Assembly (NCBI RefSeq): GCF_000307165.1
Contig: NC_018704.1
Coordinates: forward strand, 1,240,001-1,304,000
Source of the DNA: Amphibacillus xylanus NBRC 15112
GTDB lineage: Bacteria; Bacillota; Bacilli; Bacillales; Amphibacillaceae
Length of the DNA stretch: 64,000 bases
Direction of reading: 5' to 3'
Positions 8,574-17,152 of the stretch are shown piece by piece. A program made the position numbers and the translations under genes. The notes under the pieces are model-generated. The model was not told where the DNA came from, searched no databases, and worked only from the letters and a program-made list of their open reading frames with translations. The number at the start of each line of letters is the position of its first letter. Position 1 is the stretch's first letter.

Positions 8574-9326
8574 ATGTCATTAAATGAAGTGAAAAAACAA
8601 AGGCAATTGACTGATGAAGAAGTTAAACATTATATTAAGCAAAGTCAATTAGGTGATCAAGAAGCAAAGGATATTTTAGTAGAGAGAAACGTTCGTCTTG
8701 TTTGGTCAGTTGTTCAACGATTTTTAAATCGTGGCTATGATCAAGAAGATTTATTTCAAATCGGTTGTATCGGACTCATTAAATCGATCGATAAGTTTGA
8801 TTTATCTTATCAGGTAAAGTTTTCAACTTATGCAGTTCCGATGATAATTGGTGAAATCCAACGATTTATTCGTGATGATGGTTCGATAAAAGTAAGTCGT
8901 TCACTTAAAGAATTGGGTAATAAGATTCGTAGAGAGAAAGAGGCGTTATCGAAATCTTTCGGCAGATCACCAACTATTTCTGAAATCGCATGTGCATTAG
9001 ACGTTACCCCAGAAGAGGTGATCCATGCAGAAGATGCGATAAAACAGCCTCATTCAATTCACGAAACAGTATATGAGAATGAAGGCGATCCAATTACTCT
9101 ACTTGATCAATTGGCTGAGGAAGAAGCTGATTGGTTTGATAAGTTATTGATTTCAGAAACGATAAAAAATTTAGAGCCAAGAGAACAATTAATCGTATAT
9201 TTACGCTATTACCAAGACCAAACTCAAGCTGAAGTAGCTAAAAGAATTGGGATTTCTCAGGTTCAGGTCTCAAGATTAGAAAAGAAAATACTAAAAACAA
9301 TGAAACAACAAATGTCTCAAACTTAG
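8574..9326 (+). CDS. sigF: RNA polymerase sigma-F factor
   Basis: 250-residue sigma-70 family protein with region 2 (DLFQIGCIGLIKSIDKFDLSYQVKFSTYAVPMI), region 3 (GRSPTISEIACALDVTPEEV) and region 4 (QTQAEVAKRIGISQVQVSRLEK). It is the first compartment-specific (forespore) sigma factor of sporulation. ATG 8574 is preferred to GTG 8565 because AGGG lies 10 nt upstream. It ends the spoIIA operon. Confidence 0.95.
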   Translation: MSLNEVKKQRQLTDEEVKHYIKQSQLGDQEAKDILVERNVRLVWSVVQRFLNRGYDQEDLFQIGCIGLIKSIDKFDLSYQVKFSTYAVPMIIGEIQRFIRDDGSIKVSRSLKELGNKIRREKEALSKSFGRSPTISEIACALDVTPEEVIHAEDAIKQPHSIHETVYENEGDPITLLDQLAEEEADWFDKLLISETIKNLEPREQLIVYLRYYQDQTQAEVAKRIGISQVQVSRLEKKILKTMKQQMSQT

Positions 9327-9392
9327 ATCATGCATTTAGTAGATTGTCTAAGTGTCGATCTGATTATATCACTTCTACAATAACCTTTACTC

Positions 9393-9421
9393 GTATATTT
9401 TTATGGTAAATTCTCATACTA
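9393..9421 (+). promoter_or_regulatory. Candidate sigma-G promoter of spoVAF
   Basis: GTATA (9393-9397), a 17-nt spacer and CATACTA (9415-9421) match the sigma-G consensus GHATR - CATNHTA completely. It would give spoVAF its own forespore promoter, as the rest of the spoVA operon is missing here. Confidence 0.7.
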
Positions 9422-9452
9422 AACGGGAGTTTATTGTAAAGGAAGTGACGAC

Positions 9453-10919
9453 ATTTTTAGACAACGAAAATCTTCTTTGAAAATTGGGCAAATTAATCAG
9501 GTTGAAAGTTACATGCGAGAACACGTCGGTGTTGGTGTATCATTTGATGCGGACTTTCGTGAAGTCATCATTTTAGGAACAAAAGTTCAACTATACTTTG
9601 TCAATGGATTGTGTGATACGACAATACTTGTTGAATTGTTAAAGTCATTAGTGCGTATCAATGATCATGAATCTGAATCAATGAAAGTAGTAGATATAGT
9701 TAGAAATCGCATTGTCCATCAACAATTTGAGGAGCTAGATGATATTAATGAAGCAATTACCAAATTGTTATCTGGCTTGGTCATCATTTTTATCGATGGT
9801 TATGACAAAGTGATGATAGTTGATGTACGATCATACCCGGGCCGGTCTCCTGAGGAACCAGATACCGAGCGGGTGGTACGTGGTTCTAGAGATGGTTATA
9901 CTGAAAACATTATTCAAAATACCGCGCTTACGAGACGGAGAATTCGTGACCCAAGATTACGAAATGAGATCATTCAAGTTGGTGATCGTTCAAAAACAGA
10001 TATCTGTATTTCTTACATTAAGGATTTAGCTGATCCAGAATTGATAGACATTATTAAGCAAGAGTTAAAATCGATTAAAACAGATGGTCTATCAATGGCT
10101 GATAAAGCTTTAGAAGAATATATAGTAAAGCAAGGCTTTAACCCGTTTCCAATTGTAAGATACACGGAACGTCCAGACGTAGCATCTGTCCATTTATTTG
10201 AAGGTCATGTGATCTTAATGGTAGACACATCACCAAGTATGATCATTACGCCAACGACATTTTTTCACCATGTCCAACATGCTGAAGAATATCGTCAAAC
10301 GCCTTCATCTGGTACATTTGTGAGATGGATTCGGTTTATTGGGATCTTTGTTTCGATCTTTATTCTACCTTTTTGGTATTTACTTTCAATTGAACAAAAT
10401 CTATTACCAGAAGCACTTCAGTTTATTGGTCCTAATGAAAACACAGGTAATGTACCGTTGTTCCTACAAATTATCCTAGCAGATGTTGGGGTGGAACTAC
10501 TGAGGATGGCAGCAATTCATACGCCTACACCTCTATCAACTGCAATGGGTCTTATAGCAGCTGTATTAATTGGTGATATTGCCATCTCAGCAGGGCTATT
10601 TACAGGAGAAGTTATTCTATATGTTGCAGTTGCTGCAGTAGGTTCTTATGCAACACCGAGCTATGAATTAAGTATTGCTAATAAATTAGCGCGGATTATT
10701 ATTGTACTTGCAACATTTGCATTTAATTTGCCAGGGTTTGTTATTACGACAACACTCTACATTTTGTCTTTAGCTAGTGTAAAATCATTTAATACACCAT
10801 ATTTATGGCCGTTTATCCCTTTTAATTTTAGAGCATTGCGACAAATCTTAATTAGATACAGTGTACCTGCGAAAGAGACTCGTCCGAGCATTACACACGC
10901 AAAGCAGAAAAAAGACTAA
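9453..10919 (+). CDS. spoVAF: Stage V sporulation protein AF (GerA-type membrane protein)
   Basis: About 488 residues. The soluble N-terminal GerA-like domain carries YFVNGLCDT, VDVRSYPGRSPEEPDTERVVRGSRDG and RTRRRIRDPRL-like elements. About five membrane helices follow from residue 290 and the tail is basic. It is related to germinant receptor A subunits and acts in spore membranes during germination. Start: TTG at 9477 has no ribosome site, while AAAGGAAG lies 7 nt before an in-frame ATT at 9453 and no ATG/GTG/TTG exists between the stop at 9420 and 9477. I place the start at ATT 9453 with reserve. spoVAA-AE, which precede it in B. subtilis, are absent; lysA follows as in B. subtilis. Confidence 0.88.
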   Translation: MFRQRKSSLKIGQINQVESYMREHVGVGVSFDADFREVIILGTKVQLYFVNGLCDTTILVELLKSLVRINDHESESMKVVDIVRNRIVHQQFEELDDINEAITKLLSGLVIIFIDGYDKVMIVDVRSYPGRSPEEPDTERVVRGSRDGYTENIIQNTALTRRRIRDPRLRNEIIQVGDRSKTDICISYIKDLADPELIDIIKQELKSIKTDGLSMADKALEEYIVKQGFNPFPIVRYTERPDVASVHLFEGHVILMVDTSPSMIITPTTFFHHVQHAEEYRQTPSSGTFVRWIRFIGIFVSIFILPFWYLLSIEQNLLPEALQFIGPNENTGNVPLFLQIILADVGVELLRMAAIHTPTPLSTAMGLIAAVLIGDIAISAGLFTGEVILYVAVAAVGSYATPSYELSIANKLARIIIVLATFAFNLPGFVITTTLYILSLASVKSFNTPYLWPFIPFNFRALRQILIRYSVPAKETRPSITHAKQKKD

Positions 10920-10922
10920 GTA

Positions 10923-11036
10923 TGACATTAAAGTTGATTCCATTAATAACATGTGATAAATTGATTTTATCAAATTAACCGGTACTAAGACATTTGCTAC
11001 AACTTTAAAGTGTCATTAGTTAGGGAGAACGTGACA
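10923..11036 (+). other. Structured leader or intergenic RNA upstream of lysA
   Basis: TGACATTAAAGTTG (10923-10936) pairs with CAACTTTAAAGTGTCA (11000-11015), with two bulged bases. GATAAA/TTTATC forms a small inner hairpin. The downstream TGTCA (11011-11015) can instead pair with TGACA at 11032-11036, giving a mutually exclusive fold. No T-run follows the large stem. It might be the spoVAF 3' end or an attenuator in front of lysA. No lysine-riboswitch or T-box core motif was seen. Confidence 0.4.
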
Positions 11037-11051
11037 AAGACCAAACTTTTA

Positions 11052-11102
11052 AACATCCCTTGATTAAATGTCTCAGAATACAATCTTAAGGGATGTTTTT
11101 TT
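11052..11102 (+). terminator. Terminator between spoVAF and lysA
   Basis: AACATCCCTT (11052-11061) pairs with AAGGGATGTT (11088-11097) over a 26-nt loop, followed by a T run. It ends 47 nt before lysA, so it either closes spoVAF or serves as an attenuator of lysA. Confidence 0.7.
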
Positions 11103-11148
11103 ACATCATCAGATAAATGTCATGTTTAATTAATAGGGGGATCATAAG

Positions 11149-12447
11149 GTGAATGAACAATTAAAGACAAACGAAAAAGACCACCTTATTTTTGGGGGCA
11201 TCGATACGATTGAATTAGCAAAAAAATATGGAACTCCATTATATGTCTACGATGTCGAGAAAATACGTCAAAATGCACGAGCTTTTGTCAATCAATTTAA
11301 TAAGCTAGGCGTTAAAGCACAAGTCGCATATGCAAGTAAGGCATTTTCTTCTGTAGCTATGCTACAAGTAGCAAAACAAGAAGGTTTAAGTCTAGATGTT
11401 GTTTCACAAGGTGAATTGTATACCGCACTTAAAGCTGATTTTCCAGTAGAGAAAATTCATCTACACGGAAATAATAAGAGTATAGATGAATTAAGAATGG
11501 CGATTGAAAATAAAATTGGCTGTATCGTAATAGATAACTTCCATGAAATTAAACTACTTGAGCAATTATTAAATGAACACGATCATCAAATCGATGTTTT
11601 AATCCGAGTGACACCAGGTATTGAAGCACATACTCATGACTATATCTTAACAGGTAATGAAGATTCTAAATTTGGCTTTGATATCGCAAGCGGACAGGCT
11701 GAAGAAGCGTTTAATCTTATCATTAAGTCTAAACGGATGCACTTAAAAGGATTACATTGCCATATAGGATCGCAAATTTTTGAAACGGATGGTTTTATTT
11801 TAGCTGTTCAACGATTATATTCCCTTATGAATGAGTGGAAGATTAAATATCAATTTAATCCAGAAGTTTTAAACGTTGGTGGTGGTTTTGGTATACGCTA
11901 TACAAGTGATGATCAACCATTGCCACTATCGCATTACGTTACTGCACTAGTCGAAGAGATAAATACACAAGCAAATAAGTATCAAATGGACTTTCCTGAA
12001 ATTTGGATTGAGCCAGGTCGAGCAATTGTGGGGAACGCAGGAATAACTTTATATGAAGTAGGCTCTAAAAAGGAAATTCCAAATGTTCGCAATTATATAT
12101 CAGTGGACGGTGGCATGACGGATAATATTCGACCTGCTTTATATGATGCTAAATATGATGCTGTGATTGCTAATAAAGTCAATGCTCCTAAAACTTATCA
12201 AGGCTCTATTGCTGGTAAGTGTTGTGAATCTGGTGATATGTTAATCTGGGATTTAAGATTGCCAGAAATTGAAGCGGGTGATATACTAGCAATGTTTAGC
12301 ACTGGGGCATATGGTTATTCAATGGCTAGCCATTATAATCGATTTGCCAAACCAGCAGTAGTATTTATAGAAAACGGAATAGATAAATTAGTCGTAAAAC
12401 GAGAAACTTATCAAGATGTATCTCGATATGACTTATCGTATGAGTAG
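11149..12447 (+). CDS. lysA: Diaminopimelate decarboxylase
   Basis: 432 residues, fold-III PLP enzyme. YASKAFSS holds the lysine that binds [29 protein letters not shown] and CCESGDML are the substrate and cofactor motifs. It makes L-lysine from meso-diaminopimelate, the last step of the pathway that also uses dapB of this window. The start is GTG with AGGGGG 9 nt upstream; an ATG four bases later is out of frame. It is followed 14 nt later by ppiB. Confidence 0.95.
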   Translation: MNEQLKTNEKDHLIFGGIDTIELAKKYGTPLYVYDVEKIRQNARAFVNQFNKLGVKAQVAYASKAFSSVAMLQVAKQEGLSLDVVSQGELYTALKADFPVEKIHLHGNNKSIDELRMAIENKIGCIVIDNFHEIKLLEQLLNEHDHQIDVLIRVTPGIEAHTHDYILTGNEDSKFGFDIASGQAEEAFNLIIKSKRMHLKGLHCHIGSQIFETDGFILAVQRLYSLMNEWKIKYQFNPEVLNVGGGFGIRYTSDDQPLPLSHYVTALVEEINTQANKYQMDFPEIWIEPGRAIVGNAGITLYEVGSKKEIPNVRNYISVDGGMTDNIRPALYDAKYDAVIANKVNAPKTYQGSIAGKCCESGDMLIWDLRLPEIEAGDILAMFSTGAYGYSMASHYNRFAKPAVVFIENGIDKLVVKRETYQDVSRYDLSYE

Positions 12448-12461
12448 ATGGAGGAATTAAT

Positions 12462-12899
12462 ATGTCAAAACAAGCAACAATTACATTTGAAAATGGAGAA
12501 AAAATTGTTATTGAATTATTCGAAGACGCTGCACCAGGTACTGTAGCAAACTTTGAAAAATTAGCAAACGAAAAATTCTATGATGGTGTAACATTCCATC
12601 GTGTCATTCCTGGTTTCGTAGCACAAGGTGGAGATCCGACAGGTACAGGTGCAGGTGGTCCTGGATATTCAATTAAATGTGAAACTGAAGGTAACCCTCA
12701 CAAGCACGTTGCTGGAGCTTTATCAATGGCTCATGCTGGAAAAGATACAGGTGGTAGTCAATTTTTCATTGTTCATGAACCACAGCCACATTTAGATGGT
12801 GTTCATACTGTATTTGGACAGGTAATCGAAGGCATGGATGTCGTCCTACGTATTAGACAAGGTGACGTTATGCAATCAGTGGTTGTTGAAGAAGTTTAA
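12462..12899 (+). CDS. ppiB: Peptidyl-prolyl cis-trans isomerase, cyclophilin type
   Basis: 145 residues with the cyclophilin signature [19 protein letters not shown] and [16 protein letters not shown]. It is a cytoplasmic foldase that accelerates proline isomerisation. It has no signal sequence. GGAGG precedes the ATG. In B. subtilis the riboflavin operon lies between ppiB and ribT; here only 84 nt separate ppiB from the acetyltransferase gene. Confidence 0.95.
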   Translation: MSKQATITFENGEKIVIELFEDAAPGTVANFEKLANEKFYDGVTFHRVIPGFVAQGGDPTGTGAGGPGYSIKCETEGNPHKHVAGALSMAHAGKDTGGSQFFIVHEPQPHLDGVHTVFGQVIEGMDVVLRIRQGDVMQSVVVEEV

Positions 12900-12983
12900 C
12901 AATGATGCGCTGTTTGCATATAATAATTGTGAAACAATAGTAAAGTCATCAGATCTTGATGAAGATCTAGTAAAGGGGTAAAT

Positions 12984-13334
12984 ATGTTAATCCGATATAA
13001 AAAGTCGATGGAAAAGATTGCAATGGGTCTATTATCTTTTATGCCTGAAGAGAAAGATGTTAAAAAATTAACAGGAACTATAAGAGCATACGAAGAAAAT
13101 GAGAACTGGCAACTTTATTTGTGGAAAGAGAATGACGACGTATTAGGAGCCATTGGTGTAAAAGTTGAAGAAGCAAATGGTGAAGTCATTGTACAGCATA
13201 TTTCTGTTAATCCATCACATCGAGAACAAGGAATTGGACAAAAAATGATTCACGATGTTCGTGAAAATTATTATAGCGACTATCAAATTGTTGCTAATGA
13301 ACTCACGAAATCATTTCTAAGCAAATGTGTCTAA
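12984..13334 (+). CDS. ribT: GNAT acetyltransferase, RibT-like
   Basis: 116 residues of the GNAT fold. The acetyl-CoA loop is seen as VNPSHREQGIGQKMI (R/Q-x-x-G-x-G/A motif) and is preceded by the beta-strand HISVNP. RibT is the last gene of the B. subtilis rib operon and lies before scpA, as this gene does; its substrate is not established. AAAGGGG precedes the ATG. The riboflavin genes themselves are missing, which leaves this as an orphan. Confidence 0.75.
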   Translation: MLIRYKKSMEKIAMGLLSFMPEEKDVKKLTGTIRAYEENENWQLYLWKENDDVLGAIGVKVEEANGEVIVQHISVNPSHREQGIGQKMIHDVRENYYSDYQIVANELTKSFLSKCV

Positions 13335-13358
13335 CCAATTCTTACAACGTGATTTTTT

Positions 13359-13397
13359 AGAGTTATTTCTTTCGTTACGGAGAAATAGCTCTTTTTT
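13359..13397 (+). terminator. Terminator after ribT
   Basis: AGAGTTATTTCT pairs with AGAAATAGCTCT (one mismatch) across a 10-nt loop and is followed by TTTTTT. Confidence 0.85.
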
Positions 13398-13456
13398 CAA
13401 TTTTTATGCATTATCTTTGATAGTTTCATAAATTCAAAGTAGTTAAAATGATAATA

Positions 13457-13465
13457 TGTTATAAT
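13457..13465 (+). promoter_or_regulatory. Candidate extended -10 promoter of scpAB
   Basis: TGTTATAAT is a full extended -10 (TGnTATAAT) 38 nt before the scpA start. The -35 region is poor, as is common for this class. Confidence 0.45.
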
Positions 13466-13503
13466 ACTTGTTAGTCTAGTGATACTATGAAGGAGTCCTC
13501 AAA

Positions 13504-14238
13504 ATGATTGAATCATATCAGGTAAAATTTGATGGTTTTGAAGGTCCATTAGATCTCTTACTCCATTTAATTAAACAGTATGAAATTGATATTTACGACA
13601 TACCTGTAGCCCTTATTACGACACAATATTTGGAATACATAGAAACCATGCAAAAATTAGACCTAAATGTTGCTAGTGAATATTTAGTGATGGCTGCAAC
13701 TTTACTCGCCATTAAAAGTGAGATGCTTTTACCAAATTCAGAAATAATTGAAGAAGATGATTATGAAGAAGATGATCCAAGAGCGGAACTTGTCGCTAGA
13801 TTAATAGAATATCGCAAATATAAAGAGGCTGCTGAACAATTGAAAGAAATTGAAGGTGAAGAAAAGGAAAGCTTTACAAGATCTCCTGAAATTTTAGAAG
13901 ATATTAAGAAAATTAAACCACCCATTAAAGAAAATGCAGCGTCAGTTTATGATATGTTACAAGCAATGCAAAATGTTTTTAATCGAAAAAAGTGGAATCG
14001 ACCGATCACGACTACTATTGAAAAAACTGAAATTCCAATCCAACAACGTATGGAAGAAGTTTTAGAAATTGTTGAATTAAGTGAAAATGGTGTTCCTTTC
14101 GACGCCTTGTTTCCATATTATTCGAAACCACACATTATTATAACATTTATGGCGATGCTTGAGCTTATGAAGCAAAACTTAATATATTGTGAACAAGAAC
14201 GGACTTTTGATCGGTTGATTTTATATAGATGGAGGTAA
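13504..14238 (+). CDS. scpA: Segregation and condensation protein A
   Basis: 244-residue kleisin. Family motifs are FEGPLDLLLHLIKQYEIDIYDIPV at the N-terminus, EYLVMAATLLAIKSEMLLP, and a C-terminal winged helix that binds the Smc head. With ScpB and Smc it compacts and separates the nucleoid. AAGGAGTCC precedes the ATG. Its end lies 6 nt before scpB and carries the scpB ribosome site (GGAGG). Confidence 0.96.
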   Translation: MIESYQVKFDGFEGPLDLLLHLIKQYEIDIYDIPVALITTQYLEYIETMQKLDLNVASEYLVMAATLLAIKSEMLLPNSEIIEEDDYEEDDPRAELVARLIEYRKYKEAAEQLKEIEGEEKESFTRSPEILEDIKKIKPPIKENAASVYDMLQAMQNVFNRKKWNRPITTTIEKTEIPIQQRMEEVLEIVELSENGVPFDALFPYYSKPHIIITFMAMLELMKQNLIYCEQERTFDRLILYRWR

Positions 14239-14244
14239 TAAAAA

Positions 14245-14820
14245 GTGGATTTAAGTCATTATAAAGCAATTGTTGAAGGTTTACTCTTTGTTTCTGGTTC
14301 TGACGGATTAACAATTAATCAAATGTCATCAATTACAGAACTAGACTCAAAAACAATTGAGCATTTATTAAATGAATTAAAGTTTGATTATGAAAATGCT
14401 TCACGAGGCATTCAAATATTAGAATCGGAAAAACACTTCTATTTAGCGTCAAAGCCTGAGCATGCTGAATACTTTAGAAAGCTAAGAGCAGACGTACATA
14501 CTTCTAAGCTAACTCAAGCAAGCCTAGAGACGCTAGCTATTATTGCCTATAATCAACCAATAACAAGAGCTGAAATTGAAGAAATTCGTGGTGTTAAAAG
14601 TGACCGTCCAATTCAAACGATTCTTTCTCGAGGGTTAATTGAGGAAGTTGGGCGTAAAAATACGATTGGACGTCCGATGATGTTCGGTACAACTTTAGAT
14701 TTCTTAACATATTTTGGTTTGCGTTCAATAGATGAACTACCACCATTAAATGATCAAATTAATGAAGATGAGATCAATGATGAAGCAAGTCTTTATTTTG
14801 ATAAATTAAAAGATGAATAA
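14245..14820 (+). CDS. scpB: Segregation and condensation protein B
   Basis: 191 residues, two winged-helix domains. LETLAIIAYNQPITRAEIEEIRGVKSD and GRPMMFGTTLDFLTYFGL are diagnostic of ScpB. It binds ScpA as a dimer in the Smc complex. The start is GTG at 14245 with GGAGG upstream. It ends just before a strong terminator. Confidence 0.96.
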   Translation: MDLSHYKAIVEGLLFVSGSDGLTINQMSSITELDSKTIEHLLNELKFDYENASRGIQILESEKHFYLASKPEHAEYFRKLRADVHTSKLTQASLETLAIIAYNQPITRAEIEEIRGVKSDRPIQTILSRGLIEEVGRKNTIGRPMMFGTTLDFLTYFGLRSIDELPPLNDQINEDEINDEASLYFDKLKDE

Positions 14821-14825
14821 TGATT

Positions 14826-14864
14826 AAGTGATTTGACCTACTGTTAGGTTAGATCACTTTTTTG
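14826..14864 (+). terminator. Terminator after scpB
   Basis: AAGTGATTTGACCTA pairs with TAGGTTAGATCACTT (near perfect, short loop), then TTTTT. Confidence 0.88.
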
Positions 14865-14966
14865 TTGGCTGTTTCTTTATCGTTACATTATTTTTGTGAT
14901 CAATAATCATTTTTCCATTTAATGCATTGATCCTGTAGTAATTAACTTTAATCCACTTTTGAGAAA

Positions 14967-14995
14967 GCATATCCATATTATGAATTGCATAGATT
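14967..14995 (+). promoter_or_regulatory. Candidate sigma-E promoter of dacB-spmAB
   Basis: GCATATC (14967-14973), a 14-nt spacer and CATAGATT (14988-14995) each differ by one base from the sigma-E consensus KMATATT - CATACAHT. It lies 38 nt before dacB, a sigma-E operon in B. subtilis. Confidence 0.55.
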
Positions 14996-15032
14996 TAGTA
15001 CAAATACTTATAACGGATAAAGAAGGTGTCGT

Positions 15033-15935
15033 ATGAGAAGTCGGACAATTAGACTAATATGTTTATTGATATTTATGCTTCATTTCATTTTGATTAATAA
15101 TGAAATGATTTACGCAAAACCGCTTGTATCTGCTGAGCAAGCAATCCTAATTGATCAAGATAGTGGTACTGTACTTTATGAAAAAAATGCGGACAACCCT
15201 CAATTAATTGCCAGTATAACAAAAGTAATGACGGCAATTATTGCGATTGAATATGGTGAGTTAACAGATCAAGTTAAGATAAGCAGAGAAGCTGTAACAG
15301 TAGAAGGCTCATCGATTTATCTAGAAGAGAATGAAAAAATGTCACTAGAGGATTTATTATACGGATTAATGCTCCGGTCGGGTAATGATGCTGCTATTGC
15401 GATAGCAGAACATATTGGTGGAAGTGTTGATGGTTTTGTCTATTTAATGAATGAAAAGGCTAACTGGCTAGGACTTGAACAAACTCATTTTGAAAATCCA
15501 CATGGACTAGATTCAGAGCATCACTACTCGACATCAAAAGATATCGCTCTTCTTATGCGATATGCAATGGAAAACGAAGTATTTGCAGAAATTAATCAAA
15601 CAAAGAGTTATCGATCATCGTCACGTACTTATAGTTGGCACAATAAAAACAAATTACTAACAAATTATTATCCATACACAATTGGTGGAAAGACAGGCTA
15701 CACCAAAGCAGCTGGACGTACATTAGTGAGTGTCGCTCAAAAGAATAATCGTCAATTAATTGCGGTTACAATTAATGATCCAAATGATTGGTTTGATCAT
15801 ATGCAATTATATGAATGGGGTTTTAACCAAATAGAACAATTAGATTTATTGACTCTAGGTAATGTTGATCAGTTAACTAGACCAACATTTTTAGAAGTAG
15901 CATATCATTATCTATTAAAAATGGTGGGATTATAA
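15033..15935 (+). CDS. dacB: Spore-cortex D-alanyl-D-alanine carboxypeptidase DacB, short form
   Basis: 300 residues. A signal peptide (1-28, ending near IYA-KP) is followed by the PBP catalytic domain with SITK, SGN (LRSGNDA) and GGKTG. It acts in the mother cell on cortex peptidoglycan and controls its crosslinking. The B. subtilis protein has about 380 residues; here the C-terminal PBP5-like beta domain is absent and the protein ends in an amphipathic helix (TFLEVAYHYLLKMVGL). The stop abuts the spmA start, and dacB-spmA-spmB is the conserved operon, which supports the name over a vegetative paralogue. Confidence 0.85.
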   Translation: MRSRTIRLICLLIFMLHFILINNEMIYAKPLVSAEQAILIDQDSGTVLYEKNADNPQLIASITKVMTAIIAIEYGELTDQVKISREAVTVEGSSIYLEENEKMSLEDLLYGLMLRSGNDAAIAIAEHIGGSVDGFVYLMNEKANWLGLEQTHFENPHGLDSEHHYSTSKDIALLMRYAMENEVFAEINQTKSYRSSSRTYSWHNKNKLLTNYYPYTIGGKTGYTKAAGRTLVSVAQKNNRQLIAVTINDPNDWFDHMQLYEWGFNQIEQLDLLTLGNVDQLTRPTFLEVAYHYLLKMVGL

Positions 15936-16517
15936 ATGGTGCACTTAATTTGGGCTGGACTAGCTTGTATTGGGATCGTATATGCTTTGTTTAACGGTAC
16001 AATTGGAGACGTTAACGAAGCCATTTTTTCAAGTGCAAATGAAGCAATCCAACTTGTTATTGGATTAACAAGTATACTAGTTTTTTGGTTAGGACTAATG
16101 AAAATAGCTGAAAAAGCAAATATTCTTGCTGGTTTAAGTCGTTTGTTTAGACCGGTAGTTTCAAAGTTATTTCCCGATTTACCAAGAAACCACCCTGTGA
16201 TGGGTTATATTACATCAAATTTTATTGCTAATATATTTGGCTTAGGTAATGCAGCAACACCATTAGGGCTAAAGGCAATGAAAGAAATGAAACAGCTAGA
16301 GCCATCAGAACAAGCCTCTAGATCAATGGTTACATTTTTAGCGATTAATACAGCAGGGGTAACATTAATTCCTACAACAGTCCTCGCACTTCGCATTCAG
16401 CACGGCTCAGTTGCTCCAACTGAAACTGTTGCTGCAACGATGATCGTATCAATCTTAACAACAACTTTTGCTATAATTATTGATCGTTTATTTCATTATA
16501 AGAGAGTGAGAAAATAA
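15936..16517 (+). CDS. spmA: Spore maturation protein A
   Basis: 193-residue integral membrane protein of the nucleoside-recognition (Gate) domain family. NFIANIFGLGNAATPLGLKAMKEM and TFLAINTAGVTLIPTTVLALR are typical of SpmA. Together with SpmB it is needed for spore core dehydration. It starts directly after the dacB stop codon, with GGTGGG upstream, and ends one base before spmB. Confidence 0.94.
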   Translation: MVHLIWAGLACIGIVYALFNGTIGDVNEAIFSSANEAIQLVIGLTSILVFWLGLMKIAEKANILAGLSRLFRPVVSKLFPDLPRNHPVMGYITSNFIANIFGLGNAATPLGLKAMKEMKQLEPSEQASRSMVTFLAINTAGVTLIPTTVLALRIQHGSVAPTETVAATMIVSILTTTFAIIIDRLFHYKRVRK

Positions 16518-16518
16518 G

Positions 16519-17052
16519 ATGATTGAATTTATTTCGATGGTTAGTATGGTTGTTATCCCTTTATTTGTTCTAATCGTCTTAGCAATTGGCACGTATAAAA
16601 AGTTACCAACGTATGATTTGTTTGTTGAAGGTGGTAAAGAAGGTTTATCCATGGCTGTTTCTTTACTGCCACACTTATTAGGAATGCTCGTATCAATTGC
16701 AATTTTCAGGAGCTCAGGTGTCCTTGACTATATGATAGACTTATTTGCTCCAATTCTATCATTTGTCCAAATTCCAAAAGATATTATACCACTTGCTTTA
16801 ACTAAGCCGATTTCAGGTACAGCAGCTTTAGCTGTTACGGCTGATTTAATAAAATCATTTGGTCCAGATTCATTTATTGGTCGTTTAGCTTCAACAATGC
16901 AAGGTAGTTCTGACACAACTCTCTATGTAATAACAGTATATTTTGGATCTGTAGGTATAAAAAAAATGGGAGATGCTTTAAAAGTTGGACTACTAACAGA
17001 TCTTATTGGTATAATAATTGCGATTATGATAATTACAATTTTATTTGGCTAA
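16519..17052 (+). CDS. spmB: Spore maturation protein B
   Basis: 177 residues, the partner of SpmA with the same Gate-type membrane architecture (LLPHLLGMLVSIAIFRSSGVLDYM; GSSDTTLYVITVYFGSVGIKK). It is the last gene of the dacB-spmA-spmB operon. Function is known only as a requirement for spore dehydration and heat resistance. Confidence 0.94.
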   Translation: MIEFISMVSMVVIPLFVLIVLAIGTYKKLPTYDLFVEGGKEGLSMAVSLLPHLLGMLVSIAIFRSSGVLDYMIDLFAPILSFVQIPKDIIPLALTKPISGTAALAVTADLIKSFGPDSFIGRLASTMQGSSDTTLYVITVYFGSVGIKKMGDALKVGLLTDLIGIIIAIMIITILFG

Positions 17053-17152
17053 ACTGTCTAGAGTATAGAACAGTTGTATTGCGTATGTTTATCTGGCAGA
17101 ATATATAGTGATTAATAATGAATCATAATTTAGTAAAAGACTGGTGGTTTAT

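Noticed and set aside
10923-11102. Lysine riboswitch or T-box upstream of lysA
   Set aside because: The conserved core words of both classes (L-box internal loops; the GGGTGG-type T-box sequence) are not found.
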